A stretch of 64,000 bases of DNA. It comes from JAPOXR01 sp963664715 (GTDB taxonomy: Bacteria; Pseudomonadota; Alphaproteobacteria; Rhodobacterales; Rhodobacteraceae). The position numbers and the translations under genes were made by a program. Of this stretch, positions 8,181-17,166 are shown piece after piece; position 1 is the stretch's first letter, and each line of letters opens with the position of its first letter. The notes below the pieces were generated by a model. That model worked only from the letters and a program-made list of their open reading frames with translations, searched no databases and was not told the origin of the DNA. The stretch is taken from assembly GCA_963664715.2 (NCBI GenBank), contig CAXXUY010000003.1, forward strand, positions 62,001 through 126,000, written 5' to 3'.

Positions 8181-9410
8181 TCAGCATCGGGAATCTGGGG
8201 CGGTCTGTCCGGCAACACCAGCGATCCTGGTTACTTCATCGACAAGGATTCGGCCTAGCACAGCGCAATCATCCTTGCTGAAACTGAGAGGCAGGCGCAG
8301 GTCAAACAGCGTGCTGAGCACCCTGTCGGTATTCGGAAGCGACTGGCCGTCGAGATACCGCCAGTGCCGGTGTGATGAGGTGAACCCGGTCGGCTCGCCT
8401 CTGCCAAACCACGCCAGTTCGACGCCCCTCTCCTTCAGCCTGACCTGGAGGGCAGCACTATCCTGGCTGGAGAGGCCAGGAACACGGAACTGGATCGAAC
8501 TTCCAACGCGTGCGGCGCCCGGAAGAGGCTCCGGAAGCGCCACCGCCGGACTCAATCTGGAAAGTGCGCTCGCCACGATCTGATAGCGATCGTTCCAGGC
8601 AGCCACTGTATCGTCCAGCCCCCGAAGTTGGGGCAGCAGGATCGCCGCCCGCAGGTTGTCCATCCGGGACGACAGGTTGGGACATTCGAATCTTGCGGTC
8701 TCGAAGTAGGAGGAGTCAGGCAAAGTGCCGTGCCTGTCGTAGTTCATGTAGGATCCCGACAGGATCACTGCCCGGGCCATGGCGGCAGGATCATCGGTGG
8801 TGAACAGTCCGCCTTCTCCAGAATTCATGTGCTTGTAGGTCTGGGTCGAGAAACAAGCAGCGCTGCCAAAGTTGCCGCTCCTTGTGCCGCGATACGTCGC
8901 CCCCATCGTGTGAGCGCAGTCCTCGATCAGCAGGATTCCGTGATTGGCGCATGTCTCGACCACCCGCGCCATGTCCGCCAGATGGCCCCTCATATGCGAA
9001 AGCAAGAGGACCCTGGCACCCGAAGACCCGGCCTTGGCAAGCAGGTGGTCGCAGTCGATGACCAGGTCATCGGTGATTTCCACCAATACCGGGCAGCCTC
9101 CAACTGCGCCTATGGCACCGGGAACCGGCGCCAGGGTGAATGCATTGGTCAGCACAGGGTCGCCGATTTCGACCCGGTTTGCGAGCAGCGCAATCTGTAT
9201 CGCCTGGCCACCTGATGCGCAGGCAAGGCAGAAACGGGCTCCCTGCCACCTGGCGAATGCCCGTTCGAGTTGTGCCGCAGCACCCGGATCCTCAGCAGTT
9301 CCACCGTAGCGGTGAAGACGGGCACCGGCGAGTTCCCTGTTGGCTGCCCTGATTGCCTCGGACGGCAACGCTTCCTGCTGCGTGAATGACTTGGTGAACA
9401 CTTCCGTCAT
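8181..9410 (-). CDS. DegT/DnrJ/EryC1-family PLP-dependent aminotransferase
   Basis: A 409-residue fold-type I aminotransferase of the sugar-aminotransferase group, which typically makes amino sugars for cell-surface glycans or acts on related keto compounds. Visible landmarks are CLACASGGQAIQIALLA (PLP phosphate cradle), LLIEDCAHTMGATYRG (Asp that pairs with the PLP ring nitrogen) and FSTQTYKHMNSGEGGLFTT, containing the Schiff-base Lys. The ATG at 9410 is used; an in-frame GTG at 9434 would add eight residues. No other polysaccharide or nucleotide-sugar genes are adjacent, so the substrate is unknown. Confidence 0.85.
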   Translation of the reverse strand: MTEVFTKSFTQQEALPSEAIRAANRELAGARLHRYGGTAEDPGAAAQLERAFARWQGARFCLACASGGQAIQIALLANRVEIGDPVLTNAFTLAPVPGAIGAVGGCPVLVEITDDLVIDCDHLLAKAGSSGARVLLLSHMRGHLADMARVVETCANHGILLIEDCAHTMGATYRGTRSGNFGSAACFSTQTYKHMNSGEGGLFTTDDPAAMARAVILSGSYMNYDRHGTLPDSSYFETARFECPNLSSRMDNLRAAILLPQLRGLDDTVAAWNDRYQIVASALSRLSPAVALPEPLPGAARVGSSIQFRVPGLSSQDSAALQVRLKERGVELAWFGRGEPTGFTSSHRHWRYLDGQSLPNTDRVLSTLFDLRLPLSFSKDDCAVLGRILVDEVTRIAGVAGQTAPDSRC

Positions 9411-9564
9411 CGTCAATTCAATCTGCGGGTGCACCCTGGACAGGCCGGTGATTGCGAATACCGGCTTCCTGCTACCGCATGCACCATCGCCGTATATGGC
9501 GCAACCTTCGATTGCCGTCAGAATGCCGGCTTGTCCCGGATATGCCGGCGACGTTTCCGGGTCG

Positions 9565-10110
9565 CTATGCCTGGTTCAGCCAACCTGTTATGCCGTTTCC
9601 GGCAGCCGCACTTGCCCGCAGCACGATCTCGGCCGCGGCCCTTGCGTCCTCGAGCGCGTCATGATGCCGGAACGCAATTCCAAGATCATTGGCGATATTT
9701 CCGAGTCCGTAGCCTCGTGCACCGTAACGTTCCGGCCATGTCCTCCGCGCGATCCTGGAACTGTCCAGCCATGTGACCTGAAACTGTCTCAACCCATACT
9801 TGGCCACGGCCCGGTTGCATGCGGTCCGGTCGAACGCCGTGTGGCTGACCAGCACGGAGCCGTCCAGCCTGGTACAGATTTCGTCATGGACATCCGCCAG
9901 CGTCGGGCTCTGTCCTACATCCTCCTCGAGGATTCCATGGATACGGATGTTGCCCGGATGGAACCAGCATTCCGGGTTGATCAGGGTCTGCCACTGATCG
10001 GCGATCCGACCCTCCCGGACCCTGACAATTCCAATCTGGCAGATCGTCGAGCAATCGGAGTTGGCGGTTTCCACGTCAATCGCGTTGAATGTCAGGTCTT
10101 CCAGTTCCAC
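9565..10110 (-). CDS. DnaQ-like 3'-5' exonuclease (DEDDh family)
   Basis: A 181-residue exonuclease of the epsilon/DnaQ type. Exo I is present as FNAIDVETA (Asp and Glu metal ligands), Exo II in LVSHTAFDR, and Exo III in HHDALEDARAAAEIV (the His and Asp of the DEDDh signature). It is a stand-alone nuclease domain without polymerase or BRCT parts. The start is a GTG at 10110. It is transcribed away from the HNH endonuclease gene, with about 330 bp between them. A shared role in DNA repair or defence is possible but not shown. Confidence 0.88.
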   Translation of the reverse strand: MELEDLTFNAIDVETANSDCSTICQIGIVRVREGRIADQWQTLINPECWFHPGNIRIHGILEEDVGQSPTLADVHDEICTRLDGSVLVSHTAFDRTACNRAVAKYGLRQFQVTWLDSSRIARRTWPERYGARGYGLGNIANDLGIAFRHHDALEDARAAAEIVLRASAAAGNGITGWLNQA

Positions 10111-10438
10111 TCTCGTCCACCCGGCGATCCGGCGCTTCGTCAGCTCCGTCGAACAGTCTCAGCCCCATACAACAGTTTCCTGGCAACGGACCGGCTAGAC
10201 TGCAACCTTGATGCCATCATCACCATCGTAGCGATCAAAGACAAGGCACGTTCCCGCATCAACATCCCGTTGCACCGGACCTCGTTGAGTTGATGCCACG
10301 AGGCAACACGCTGCCCCGGACGAGAGGATTTGCAGATCCTTCACTGCTCGTGACGATAGAGTTTCCTTAACTATATGCTCGAGGCTGCGGCTCCGGATGC
10401 CGCCGAGTTGCAGGGGAGTTTGCTGCAAGCTGTCTGGA
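10111..10438. promoter_or_regulatory. Divergent intergenic region between exonuclease and HNH endonuclease genes
   Basis: About 330 bp with no recognisable gene. It must hold the promoters for both flanking genes. An A/T-rich segment near 10360-10380 is the best candidate for the plus-strand promoter, but no clear hexamer pair could be fixed. Confidence 0.35.
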
Positions 10439-11347
10439 ATGGTTACGAGAGACGACGTCATTGCCCGGGTCGAGAGCCTGAAAGCCCACAAGAGGTACAA
10501 CCGGGAGAGCCCGCACAAGGCCCTTCTGATCCTGCATTCGCTTGGTCGGATGAAGGCCGGAGAGGAACGCCTTCAGACATTTGAAGAACTGAGGAAGCCG
10601 ATTTCAGGGCTGCTTGGCATGTTCGGGTCGCCAGGCACGAGCGCTGCAAACCCGCATCACCCCTTTACTGCATTGCGTTCCGACAACCTCTGGGACGTGC
10701 CGAGCGACGAAGGCCTGGTGATCAACAAGGATCAAATGTTCAGCCCTGCACAGCTTCTCGAACAACAGGTTGCCGGCGGATTTCCCGAGGATGTGCACGC
10801 CCTGTTGGAAAAGGACCAAGAACTGGTCGTAGAGTGTGCGCAGATGCTGCTTCACCGGTTTTTCTCCGAAACGCGCCATGACGACATATTGCAGACTGTC
10901 GGTCTCCTTGACGTCACAACGGAGTTGCGAAACAGGGTGCCGTCGCACCGGCTGAAGCGGGATCCGAGATTTCGGCGCGATGTCATCCACGCCTACGATG
11001 CCAAATGCGCAGTCTGCAGCCAGGACCTGTCGATCGGCGAGATTCCGCTGGATATCGAGGCCGCGCATATCAGGCCGGTATGCGACCTCGGACCCGACAT
11101 CATCGGGAACGGACTGGCGCTGTGTTCACTGCACCACAAGGCATTCGACCACGGAGTCATCGGCATACGCATGGAAAGGGAACTGTTTCGCATCATCGTG
11201 TCAAGACAGGTCGGAGGATCAGACCGGCAGCTACTTCTCGATCTCAATGATGAACCGATCAATGTGCCAGAACGCCCGAAACTGGCACCCAAGCTCGAGT
11301 TCGTCGAGCATCATTTCAGAAATTATTTCAGGCAACCGCAGGCCTGA
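10439..11347 (+). CDS. HNH endonuclease with sulfur-binding-type N-terminal domain (putative phosphorothioate-dependent restriction enzyme)
   Basis: A 302-residue nuclease. The C-terminal third is an HNH zinc-finger nuclease: CAVCSQDL, IEAAHIRPV (catalytic His region) and GLALCSLHHKAFDHG (second zinc pair and the terminal His). The N-terminal about 150 residues (YNRESPHKALLILHSLGRM, then ELRKPISGLLGMFGSP and HPFTALRSDNLWDV) match the sulfur-binding domain of ScoMcrA-like type IV enzymes, which recognise phosphorothioated DNA. I recognise this from family knowledge, not a search. No dnd, ssp or pbe genes are in the window, consistent with a defence enzyme against foreign modified DNA. The ATG at 10439 is chosen; the open frame extends back to 10397. 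Confidence 0.8.
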   Translation: MVTRDDVIARVESLKAHKRYNRESPHKALLILHSLGRMKAGEERLQTFEELRKPISGLLGMFGSPGTSAANPHHPFTALRSDNLWDVPSDEGLVINKDQMFSPAQLLEQQVAGGFPEDVHALLEKDQELVVECAQMLLHRFFSETRHDDILQTVGLLDVTTELRNRVPSHRLKRDPRFRRDVIHAYDAKCAVCSQDLSIGEIPLDIEAAHIRPVCDLGPDIIGNGLALCSLHHKAFDHGVIGIRMERELFRIIVSRQVGGSDRQLLLDLNDEPINVPERPKLAPKLEFVEHHFRNYFRQPQA

Positions 11348-11554
11348 AGCCGTCCAGTCACCCCGGCAAGCATTGGCAGAATTCCGGCTGGGCCGAAGTC
11401 ACGGCTGCGTGTCGATGCTCGGCTCCGCCTATTTGCCCGATCGAGTTAACCCCGACACGGGGTCCGCTGCCCCCGGGAATCGTTTCGACTGGCAACCGCC
11501 GAGAACACTCGTGAACACTCTGCCGACTTCAGGGAATCCCGGAAACGGCGGTTA

Positions 11555-12559
11555 TCAGCAGTACTGTTCAGGTCCGATGGATTGCGCCGAAGAATACCTC
11601 GCCCCGTGGGTCCAACCAGGCGGCATCCGGGTTTCGATCTCTTCGAGCAGTTCGTCCGTAAGCACCAGTTCACATCCTGCCAGCAATTCGCGCAGGTGGC
11701 TGGTACTGCGTGTGCCCGGAATGGGCAGGACTGCCGGTCCCCGTGACAGGAGCCATGCAATCGCCACTGCAGCTGCAGGCTGACCAATCTTCCGGCCAAT
11801 GTCCCTCAGGGGCTGGCTGGCCACGAGGTTACGGGACAGGTTGTCCCCGGCAAAACGCGGATTCGCCTTGAGGAAGGATGAGCGCGACACGCGATCCGGG
11901 GTCGGCGGGTCATCGGTCAGGAGGCCACGGCCCACGGGTGAAAACGCGACAAACAACGTTCCCAACTGCTCGCAGGCCTGCACCATTCCCAGTTCTGGCA
12001 GGCGGGTCTGAAGCGAGTATTCGGACTGAACCGCCGCAACATGATGCACGGCGGCGGCACGTCGAAGCGACGAAGGCGCGATTTCCGAGAAACCGAAACC
12101 TGCGATCTTTCCCTTCCTGACCAGTGAAGCCAGCGATTCCGTTACCTCTTCTATCTCGAACCGCATGTCGCGCCGATGTACATAGAAGACGTCAACCTGT
12201 TCGAGCCCGAGCCGGATCAGGCTCTGGTCGAGCTGGGCTTCCAGCTGTTCCAGGCTGTTGTCGAACCACCGTTCACCCGTGTTCACATCATGGCATATCC
12301 CGGCCTTGGTGGCGATATGAAAGGGTTGCCCGTCCTTGCCGCGGTATCGCCGCAGGAACCTCCCGATCACCTCTTCCGACAAACCCATTCCATAGACATT
12401 GGCCGTGTCGATGTGATCGATCCCCGTCTCCAGGGCGGTATCGAGAATGGCATGGCATTGCTCTTCAGTCACCTCGCCGTAAACGGACGAGAACGACATT
12501 GCTCCGATTCCGAGCGGAAACACCTCGGGGCCGTTCCGGCCCACTCGCCGCCCTTGCAT
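11555..12559 (-). CDS. Aldo/keto reductase
   Basis: A 334-residue NAD(P)H-dependent (alpha/beta)8 oxidoreductase. The catalytic tetrad is visible: Asp and Tyr in HIDTANVYGMGLSEE, Lys in IATKAG, and His in DVFYVHRRD. The cofactor end of the barrel follows with LPIPGTRSTSHLREL. It belongs to the group acting on sugar or aldehyde carbonyls. The ATG at 12559 overlaps the stop of the upstream aldehyde dehydrogenase gene (ATGA), so the two form a translationally coupled pair. This suggests aldehyde or sugar-acid metabolism. Confidence 0.9.
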   Translation of the reverse strand: MQGRRVGRNGPEVFPLGIGAMSFSSVYGEVTEEQCHAILDTALETGIDHIDTANVYGMGLSEEVIGRFLRRYRGKDGQPFHIATKAGICHDVNTGERWFDNSLEQLEAQLDQSLIRLGLEQVDVFYVHRRDMRFEIEEVTESLASLVRKGKIAGFGFSEIAPSSLRRAAAVHHVAAVQSEYSLQTRLPELGMVQACEQLGTLFVAFSPVGRGLLTDDPPTPDRVSRSSFLKANPRFAGDNLSRNLVASQPLRDIGRKIGQPAAAVAIAWLLSRGPAVLPIPGTRSTSHLRELLAGCELVLTDELLEEIETRMPPGWTHGARYSSAQSIGPEQYC

Positions 12560-14085
12560 CAGACCAGGTCCCCGGGAAGAAGCGCGTCCGGCACGTTCTG
12601 GAAACAGACGGGCCGAAGGAACCGGCGTATTGACAGGGTACCCACAGATGTGTGCCCGAAATTGGTCGAGGCGGGATAGGGTCCGCCGTGAACCATGGCA
12701 TCGGCGACTTCAACACCGGTTGGAAATCCGTTGACGAGAATACGGCCCGCCATGCACTCCAGGACATGCACCAGGTCACGCGCCTGTTCGTGATCGTCTT
12801 CGTCTGAGTGCATCGTGGCCGTCAATTGGCCGCTGACCTCGCGCGCCACCTCGAGCATCTGGCCTGGCCCGCTGGTCCGCACGATCAGGCCGAGAGGGCC
12901 GAACACCTCTTCACTCAATTCTTCATTGGCAAGCCAGCAGTCGGCCGAAGTCTCGTAGAGATATGGCGCTGTGGCCCTGCCTTCACAGGTGGAGCCGAGC
13001 ACCTCCCGGACACCGGAGCTGGACTTCACGCGATCCCGTCCCTTCCGGTAGGCAGCGGCGATCCCGTCTGTCAGCATGGTCTGGGGTCCGACTGCACACA
13101 GCGCAGCCCGGGCCGCCGCGACGAATGCGTCACCGTCGCTTCCCTCGTCAACGACAACGATTCCCGGATTGGTGCAGAACTGCCCTGCTCCCATTGTCAG
13201 CGAACCCGCCCAGCCCTGTGCAATGGCCGCTCCCCGGGACTTCACCGCATTTGCCAGCAGGAAGACAGGGTTGATGCTCCCCAGTTCACCGAAAAACGGA
13301 ATGGGGACAGGCCTTGCTGCGCACAGGTCAAACAAGACCCGGCCACCGGCAAGTGATCCGGTAAAGCCGACGGCCCTGATTTGCGGATGCTGAACCAGTG
13401 CCGTGCCAACGTCCCGGCTTCCGCCCTGAACGAGTGAGAACACGCCCGGATGCACGCCGCATTTTCCAATTGCCGCATTGATGGCTTCGGCCACGATCTC
13501 CGCCGTCCCGGGGTGCGAGGAATGCCCCTTCACGACAACGGGACAACCTGCCGCGAGCGCCGACGCCGTATCCCCGCCTGCCGTCGAAAATGCCAGGGGA
13601 AAATTCGAGGCGCCAAATACTGCAACGGGTCCAATCGGCCGCTGGACCACCTTGAGGTCGGGGCGCGGCAAGGGCTGCCGATCAGGAAGCGCAACGTCAT
13701 GCCTCAGGTCAAGATAGTCGCCGCGCATAATGTGGTCGGCAAACAGCCTGATCTGTCCAACCGTGCGGCCACGCTCACCGGCAAGCCTCACCTCCGGCAG
13801 TCCGGTCTCTCGTGTTCCGACATAGGTGATTTGCTCTGCGAGGCTCTCGATTTCATCGGCTATGGCGTGAAGCAGGTTCGCGCGTTCCTCCCGGCTCGCG
13901 TAGCCGTAGCTCTGGAATGCCTCTCCAGCGGCAATGCAGGCACGGTCAACCAGTTCGGGAGTGCCGACGAAAAACTCGTGAGCCGGTCCGCTGGCGGGTT
14001 CAGACTGGAAGGTCGAGTTGCTGGCTGCCCACTCTCCCGCGATGAGGTGTCGGCCATGTGGTCTGAAGTCTGAATCGTCGAGCAT
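12559..14085 (-). CDS. NADP-dependent aldehyde dehydrogenase, alpha-ketoglutarate semialdehyde dehydrogenase type
   Basis: A 508-residue aldehyde dehydrogenase. The nucleotide-binding FGASNFPLAFSTAGGDTASALAAG segment, general-base Glu in FFGELGSINP, and nucleophile Cys in MGAGQFCTNPGIV are all present. The SNFPLAFS and FCTNPG wording is characteristic of 2,5-dioxopentanoate (alpha-ketoglutarate semialdehyde) dehydrogenases, which convert the end product of non-phosphorylative pentose, hydroxyproline and glucarate pathways into 2-oxoglutarate. The ATG at 14085 is preceded by AAGGA about 9 bases upstream and gives the family N-terminus; the frame runs on to 14145. A matching pentonate dehydratase is at 22.5-24.2 kb, so the two may work in one pathway although not in one operon. 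Confidence 0.88.
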   Translation of the reverse strand: MLDDSDFRPHGRHLIAGEWAASNSTFQSEPASGPAHEFFVGTPELVDRACIAAGEAFQSYGYASREERANLLHAIADEIESLAEQITYVGTRETGLPEVRLAGERGRTVGQIRLFADHIMRGDYLDLRHDVALPDRQPLPRPDLKVVQRPIGPVAVFGASNFPLAFSTAGGDTASALAAGCPVVVKGHSSHPGTAEIVAEAINAAIGKCGVHPGVFSLVQGGSRDVGTALVQHPQIRAVGFTGSLAGGRVLFDLCAARPVPIPFFGELGSINPVFLLANAVKSRGAAIAQGWAGSLTMGAGQFCTNPGIVVVDEGSDGDAFVAAARAALCAVGPQTMLTDGIAAAYRKGRDRVKSSSGVREVLGSTCEGRATAPYLYETSADCWLANEELSEEVFGPLGLIVRTSGPGQMLEVAREVSGQLTATMHSDEDDHEQARDLVHVLECMAGRILVNGFPTGVEVADAMVHGGPYPASTNFGHTSVGTLSIRRFLRPVCFQNVPDALLPGDLV

Positions 14086-14249
14086 TCTCAATTCCTTCGG
14101 TTTCTGTATTGGCGAGAGTTGCAGCAGGGGCTTATCGCCCCGCAACTTTCACCATTCCTCGAATCTGCAAATATAGTCTTCCTTCGTGGCCGGATAGAGG
14201 CCAATGATGGACTCTCTCCACAAACCTGTTCAATCACGAACTCTTCAAG

Positions 14250-14656
14250 TGCTGTCAACTCGCTGGCCGTGTCGAGGACCGCGGGAATGATCTCGTCGTA
14301 ACCGGTGCAGCGACTGAGACTGCCGGCGGGCCGGTATCGCAATTCGGTTTCACTCGGGTCGGGATTCCGCTCGGGCAGCGCCTCGGCGGCAACGAGCGAT
14401 CCGGGCGTGAAGATCCCGCACCGGTCAACGCGGCGCCGATACGCCAGTTGCCGTCTTCACGACAGGCCATGTCCCGCACCGCGGCAATCTGCCTGATGTC
14501 GCTCAGGTCATCGGGTACCACGAGATCAGATCGCCACTGGACCAGGACATCGGTGTCACCCGCGAGAGACCGCGTAACGCCAGTGGCGACGACCGCAATG
14601 GACGAGGCGTCTTCGAAACTGGACGGTGTATGGTATCGTATCTTTCCTCCCTGCAT
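14250..14656 (-). pseudogene. Decayed coxM-coxS (molybdenum hydroxylase FAD and 2Fe-2S subunits) relic
   Basis: Read on the minus strand from 14656, the first about 75 codons give the start of a CoxM-type FAD-binding subunit (IRYHTPSSFEDA, then SLAGDTDVLVQWRSDL and DIRQIAAVRDM, ending NWRIGAALT near 14425). In the next frame, 14425-14255 continues as the C-terminal half of a CoxS-type 2Fe-2S subunit (IFTPGSLVAAEALPER, NPDPSETELRY, SLSRCTGYDEIIPAVL). At least two iron-sulfur Cys positions are replaced (CGxCTPG now IFTPG; NLCRCTGY now SLSRCTGY). Order M then S matches cox operons. The middle of the FAD gene and the first half of coxS are deleted, and no coxL follows, so this is a dead relic. 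Confidence 0.82.
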
Positions 14657-15220
14657 GCTTCGCCGATCCGATGCCGTTGCCGAGCGTCACGCACGCGAGA
14701 TAGTTGGCAAATTCCAATTCGGCACACAAGGGCGAATGCCGTGTCCCTGAGCGACTGCGCGACCGTGCACCTTGCTACCGGCTCCGGTAACGAGAGCCAA
14801 TGGTGACTGGCGGGAGAACGGCAATTGGGCTGAAAGCACGTGGAGCCAAGACGAAACTCGCGACCCGCAAAGCTGGTTCGCTGGCGCATGGTCATTTCCG
14901 GTGCCGCGAAGCCCGATTCAAAGAGCGAAACAGGGCAAGGCGTCCGGGATTGGCGCATCAGCACGGCGAGGCACCTGCGTTCGCAACCTCTACTTACCCG
15001 TGCAATCAGCCATCAAGCCGGAAAGCACCCCGATCCAGCCAACGGCACAAGTCCCGGAGAATTCGTGCCCCGTGCCTGGGCAATGCTGACCTTGTGCGCA
15101 GCCTCCGTGAAGTGCAACTCTGAGTCCGATCCTGTTCCCGTCTGGCCCTGCTGCTGGCGCTCACAGAAACTTCCGTACCGAAATTCGGCTGTCGGAATCT
15201 GGCCGGTCCATCTCATTGCC
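14657..15220. other. Intergenic stretch without a recognisable gene
   Basis: About 560 bp between the cox relic and ligI. Frames on both strands lack family motifs. It may include debris of the lost cox operon or of the insertion of the lig cluster, but nothing specific can be identified. Confidence 0.45.
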
Positions 15221-16114
15221 TCATTCACGTGCCCAGTAGAGACGCATCGGGTTATCCACTAGGAGCTTTTGCTGATGATCGGGAGTTCGCGCGATATTCG
15301 GGATGAAGTCGACCAATGCTCCGTCGTCGGGCATGTGGGAGTTCATGTTCGGATGTGGCCAGTCGGTGCCCCAAAGGACACGGTCCGGGAATCGGTTCAC
15401 GATCTCGGCGCAATAGGGCACGACGTCGTCGTACGGAGGGCCGGTCGCGCTCAGCCGTTCGGGGCAAGTAACTTTTGACCAAATGCTTTCGTCTTCCTCC
15501 ATCAGCCGGACGAAGCGCTGAAAATCGGTGTTGTCCACACCCTTGGTGACATCCGGGCGCCCCATGTGATCGACCACGACTGCCGTCGGGAGTTTCCTGA
15601 GGAAGGGTTCCAGCTCATCCAGATCCTGCGCCTCGAAATAAACGACGATGTGCCAGCCGAAGCCCTTGATCTTGTCGGCGATCGAAAGGAACACGTCTTG
15701 CGGCGTAGCGTCCACGAGGCGCTTGACAAAGTTGAACCGGACACCGCGCACTCCGGCCGCGTCCATCTCGCGGATTTCGTCCTCCGTGACATCGGCCCTG
15801 ACCGAGGCGACGCCGCGCGCCAGATCGCCCGCGCTGCGGCAAGCATCGACCAACGCCCGGTTGTCCTTACCATGGCAGGTGGCCTGCACGATCACGTTGC
15901 GGGCGAAACCGAGATGGTCGCGCAGGGCAAAGAGCTGGTCAATGCCGGCATCACATGGGGTGTATTTGCGCTCGGGCGCAAATGGGAACTCGGCGCCCGG
16001 TCCAAACACGTGGCAGTGGGCATCGACCGCGCCCTCGGGCAGCACGAAGTCGGGCTTCTTTGGATTGGGGTGAAAGACCAGCCAATCGGCATCCATCTCT
16101 TGCACGTCACTCAT
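15221..16114 (-). CDS. ligI: 2-pyrone-4,6-dicarboxylate hydrolase
   Basis: A 297-residue amidohydrolase-superfamily enzyme that opens the lactone 2-pyrone-4,6-dicarboxylate to oxalomesaconate in the protocatechuate 4,5-cleavage pathway. The HxH motif is in AVDAHCHVFGPGAEFPF, the substrate-binding region in VIVQATCHGKDN, and the C-terminal Asp in LWGTDWPHPNM. The length matches LigI (about 290). The start at 16114 (MSDVQEM) overlaps the ligU stop (ATGA). It is the last gene of the minus-strand operon galB-ligK-ligU-ligI, which diverges from the LysR gene and ligABC. Confidence 0.92.
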   Translation of the reverse strand: MSDVQEMDADWLVFHPNPKKPDFVLPEGAVDAHCHVFGPGAEFPFAPERKYTPCDAGIDQLFALRDHLGFARNVIVQATCHGKDNRALVDACRSAGDLARGVASVRADVTEDEIREMDAAGVRGVRFNFVKRLVDATPQDVFLSIADKIKGFGWHIVVYFEAQDLDELEPFLRKLPTAVVVDHMGRPDVTKGVDNTDFQRFVRLMEEDESIWSKVTCPERLSATGPPYDDVVPYCAEIVNRFPDRVLWGTDWPHPNMNSHMPDDGALVDFIPNIARTPDHQQKLLVDNPMRLYWARE

Positions 16115-17166
16115 ACGAAAACCTTTCCGTCCATCAATTTGCGGGCCGTGCGGAGAATCGCGGCAGAAGCGACCTCTCCCACCTCGTTCAGCGTGGCGAC
16201 TACGGTCATCCTGCCTGTGGGATGCTCGACATCGAGACTGCGCTTGGCGCCTTCGCCGCGGACGGCAAGGTGATAGGCCGGAGAACCCTTCAACAGGCAC
16301 GCGGTCGCAACGCTCACCGCGCCAAGCACCCCGATTGTCTTGTGGCACCGATGCGGGATGAATGTCCGGGTTGAGATCGCCCCGCCGTCACGCGGGGCGC
16401 TGACCATGCTCATCTTGGGCACCGATTTTCCGGAGACGTCCCCGAGGTTCATCATTGGTCCGCATCTCAGGCGGATCGCCTCGAGCTTTGCTCGCAAGGT
16501 GTCGTTGGCTTCAAGTTCCTCGGGGCACTCGGCGCCGCTGATTCCCATGTCCGCGGCCCGCATCACCACACAGGGCATGCCATTGTCGATCATCGTCACG
16601 TCGATGCCTTCGACCGTGTCCAGCACGTTTCCGGTGGGTAGCAGAGCACCGCAGCTCGATCCCGCGGTGTCCCTGAATTCGATCGGCACCGGGGCGGCTG
16701 TTCCGGGCACACCGTCGATGCGCGCGTCGCCGGCGTAGCTTACTTTGCCGCCGGGTGTTGCGACGCGTGCCACGGCCACCTGATCGGTGTTTTCCATGTA
16801 GATCGTGACTGGCGTCTCACCGTCCTGAACCGGTAGCAAGCCGCGTTCGATGGCAAAGGGCGCCACACCTGCGAGGATATTGCCGCAGTTCTGGGCATCC
16901 GTGACGATCGGCTGATCGACGAAAACCTGAAGGAACAGGTAATCGACGTCCACGCCGTCGCGATCTGACGGTCCGACCACCGCAACCTTTGAGGTCAGTG
17001 GGTCGGCCCCGCCCATACCGTCGATCTGTTGCGCATCTGGCGAGCCCATGGCCCGCAGCAAGAATGCATCCCGCGCATCCGTGTCTTCAGGCAGATCAGA
17101 GGCCAGGAAATATCCGCCCTTTGACGTGCCGCCACGCATCCACAAGGCCCGAATGCCGTCAGACAT
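16111..17166 (-). CDS. ligU: 4-oxalomesaconate tautomerase (PrpF family)
   Basis: A 351-residue member of the PrpF/LigU/GalD isomerase family with the diaminopimelate-epimerase fold. It interconverts tautomers of 4-oxalomesaconate so that the hydratase can act. Landmarks are RALWMRGGTSKGGYFLASDLP at the start, DAQNCGNILAGVAPFA (family Cys-Gly-Asn motif), and the conserved end with STRTFIPHRCHKTIGVLGAV and RLDVEHPTGRM-like text (SLDVEHPTGRM). It overlaps ligK by 8 bp upstream and ligI by 4 bp downstream, so the operon is tightly coupled. The name galD would be equally valid. Confidence 0.9.
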   Translation of the reverse strand: MSDGIRALWMRGGTSKGGYFLASDLPEDTDARDAFLLRAMGSPDAQQIDGMGGADPLTSKVAVVGPSDRDGVDVDYLFLQVFVDQPIVTDAQNCGNILAGVAPFAIERGLLPVQDGETPVTIYMENTDQVAVARVATPGGKVSYAGDARIDGVPGTAAPVPIEFRDTAGSSCGALLPTGNVLDTVEGIDVTMIDNGMPCVVMRAADMGISGAECPEELEANDTLRAKLEAIRLRCGPMMNLGDVSGKSVPKMSMVSAPRDGGAISTRTFIPHRCHKTIGVLGAVSVATACLLKGSPAYHLAVRGEGAKRSLDVEHPTGRMTVVATLNEVGEVASAAILRTARKLMDGKVFV

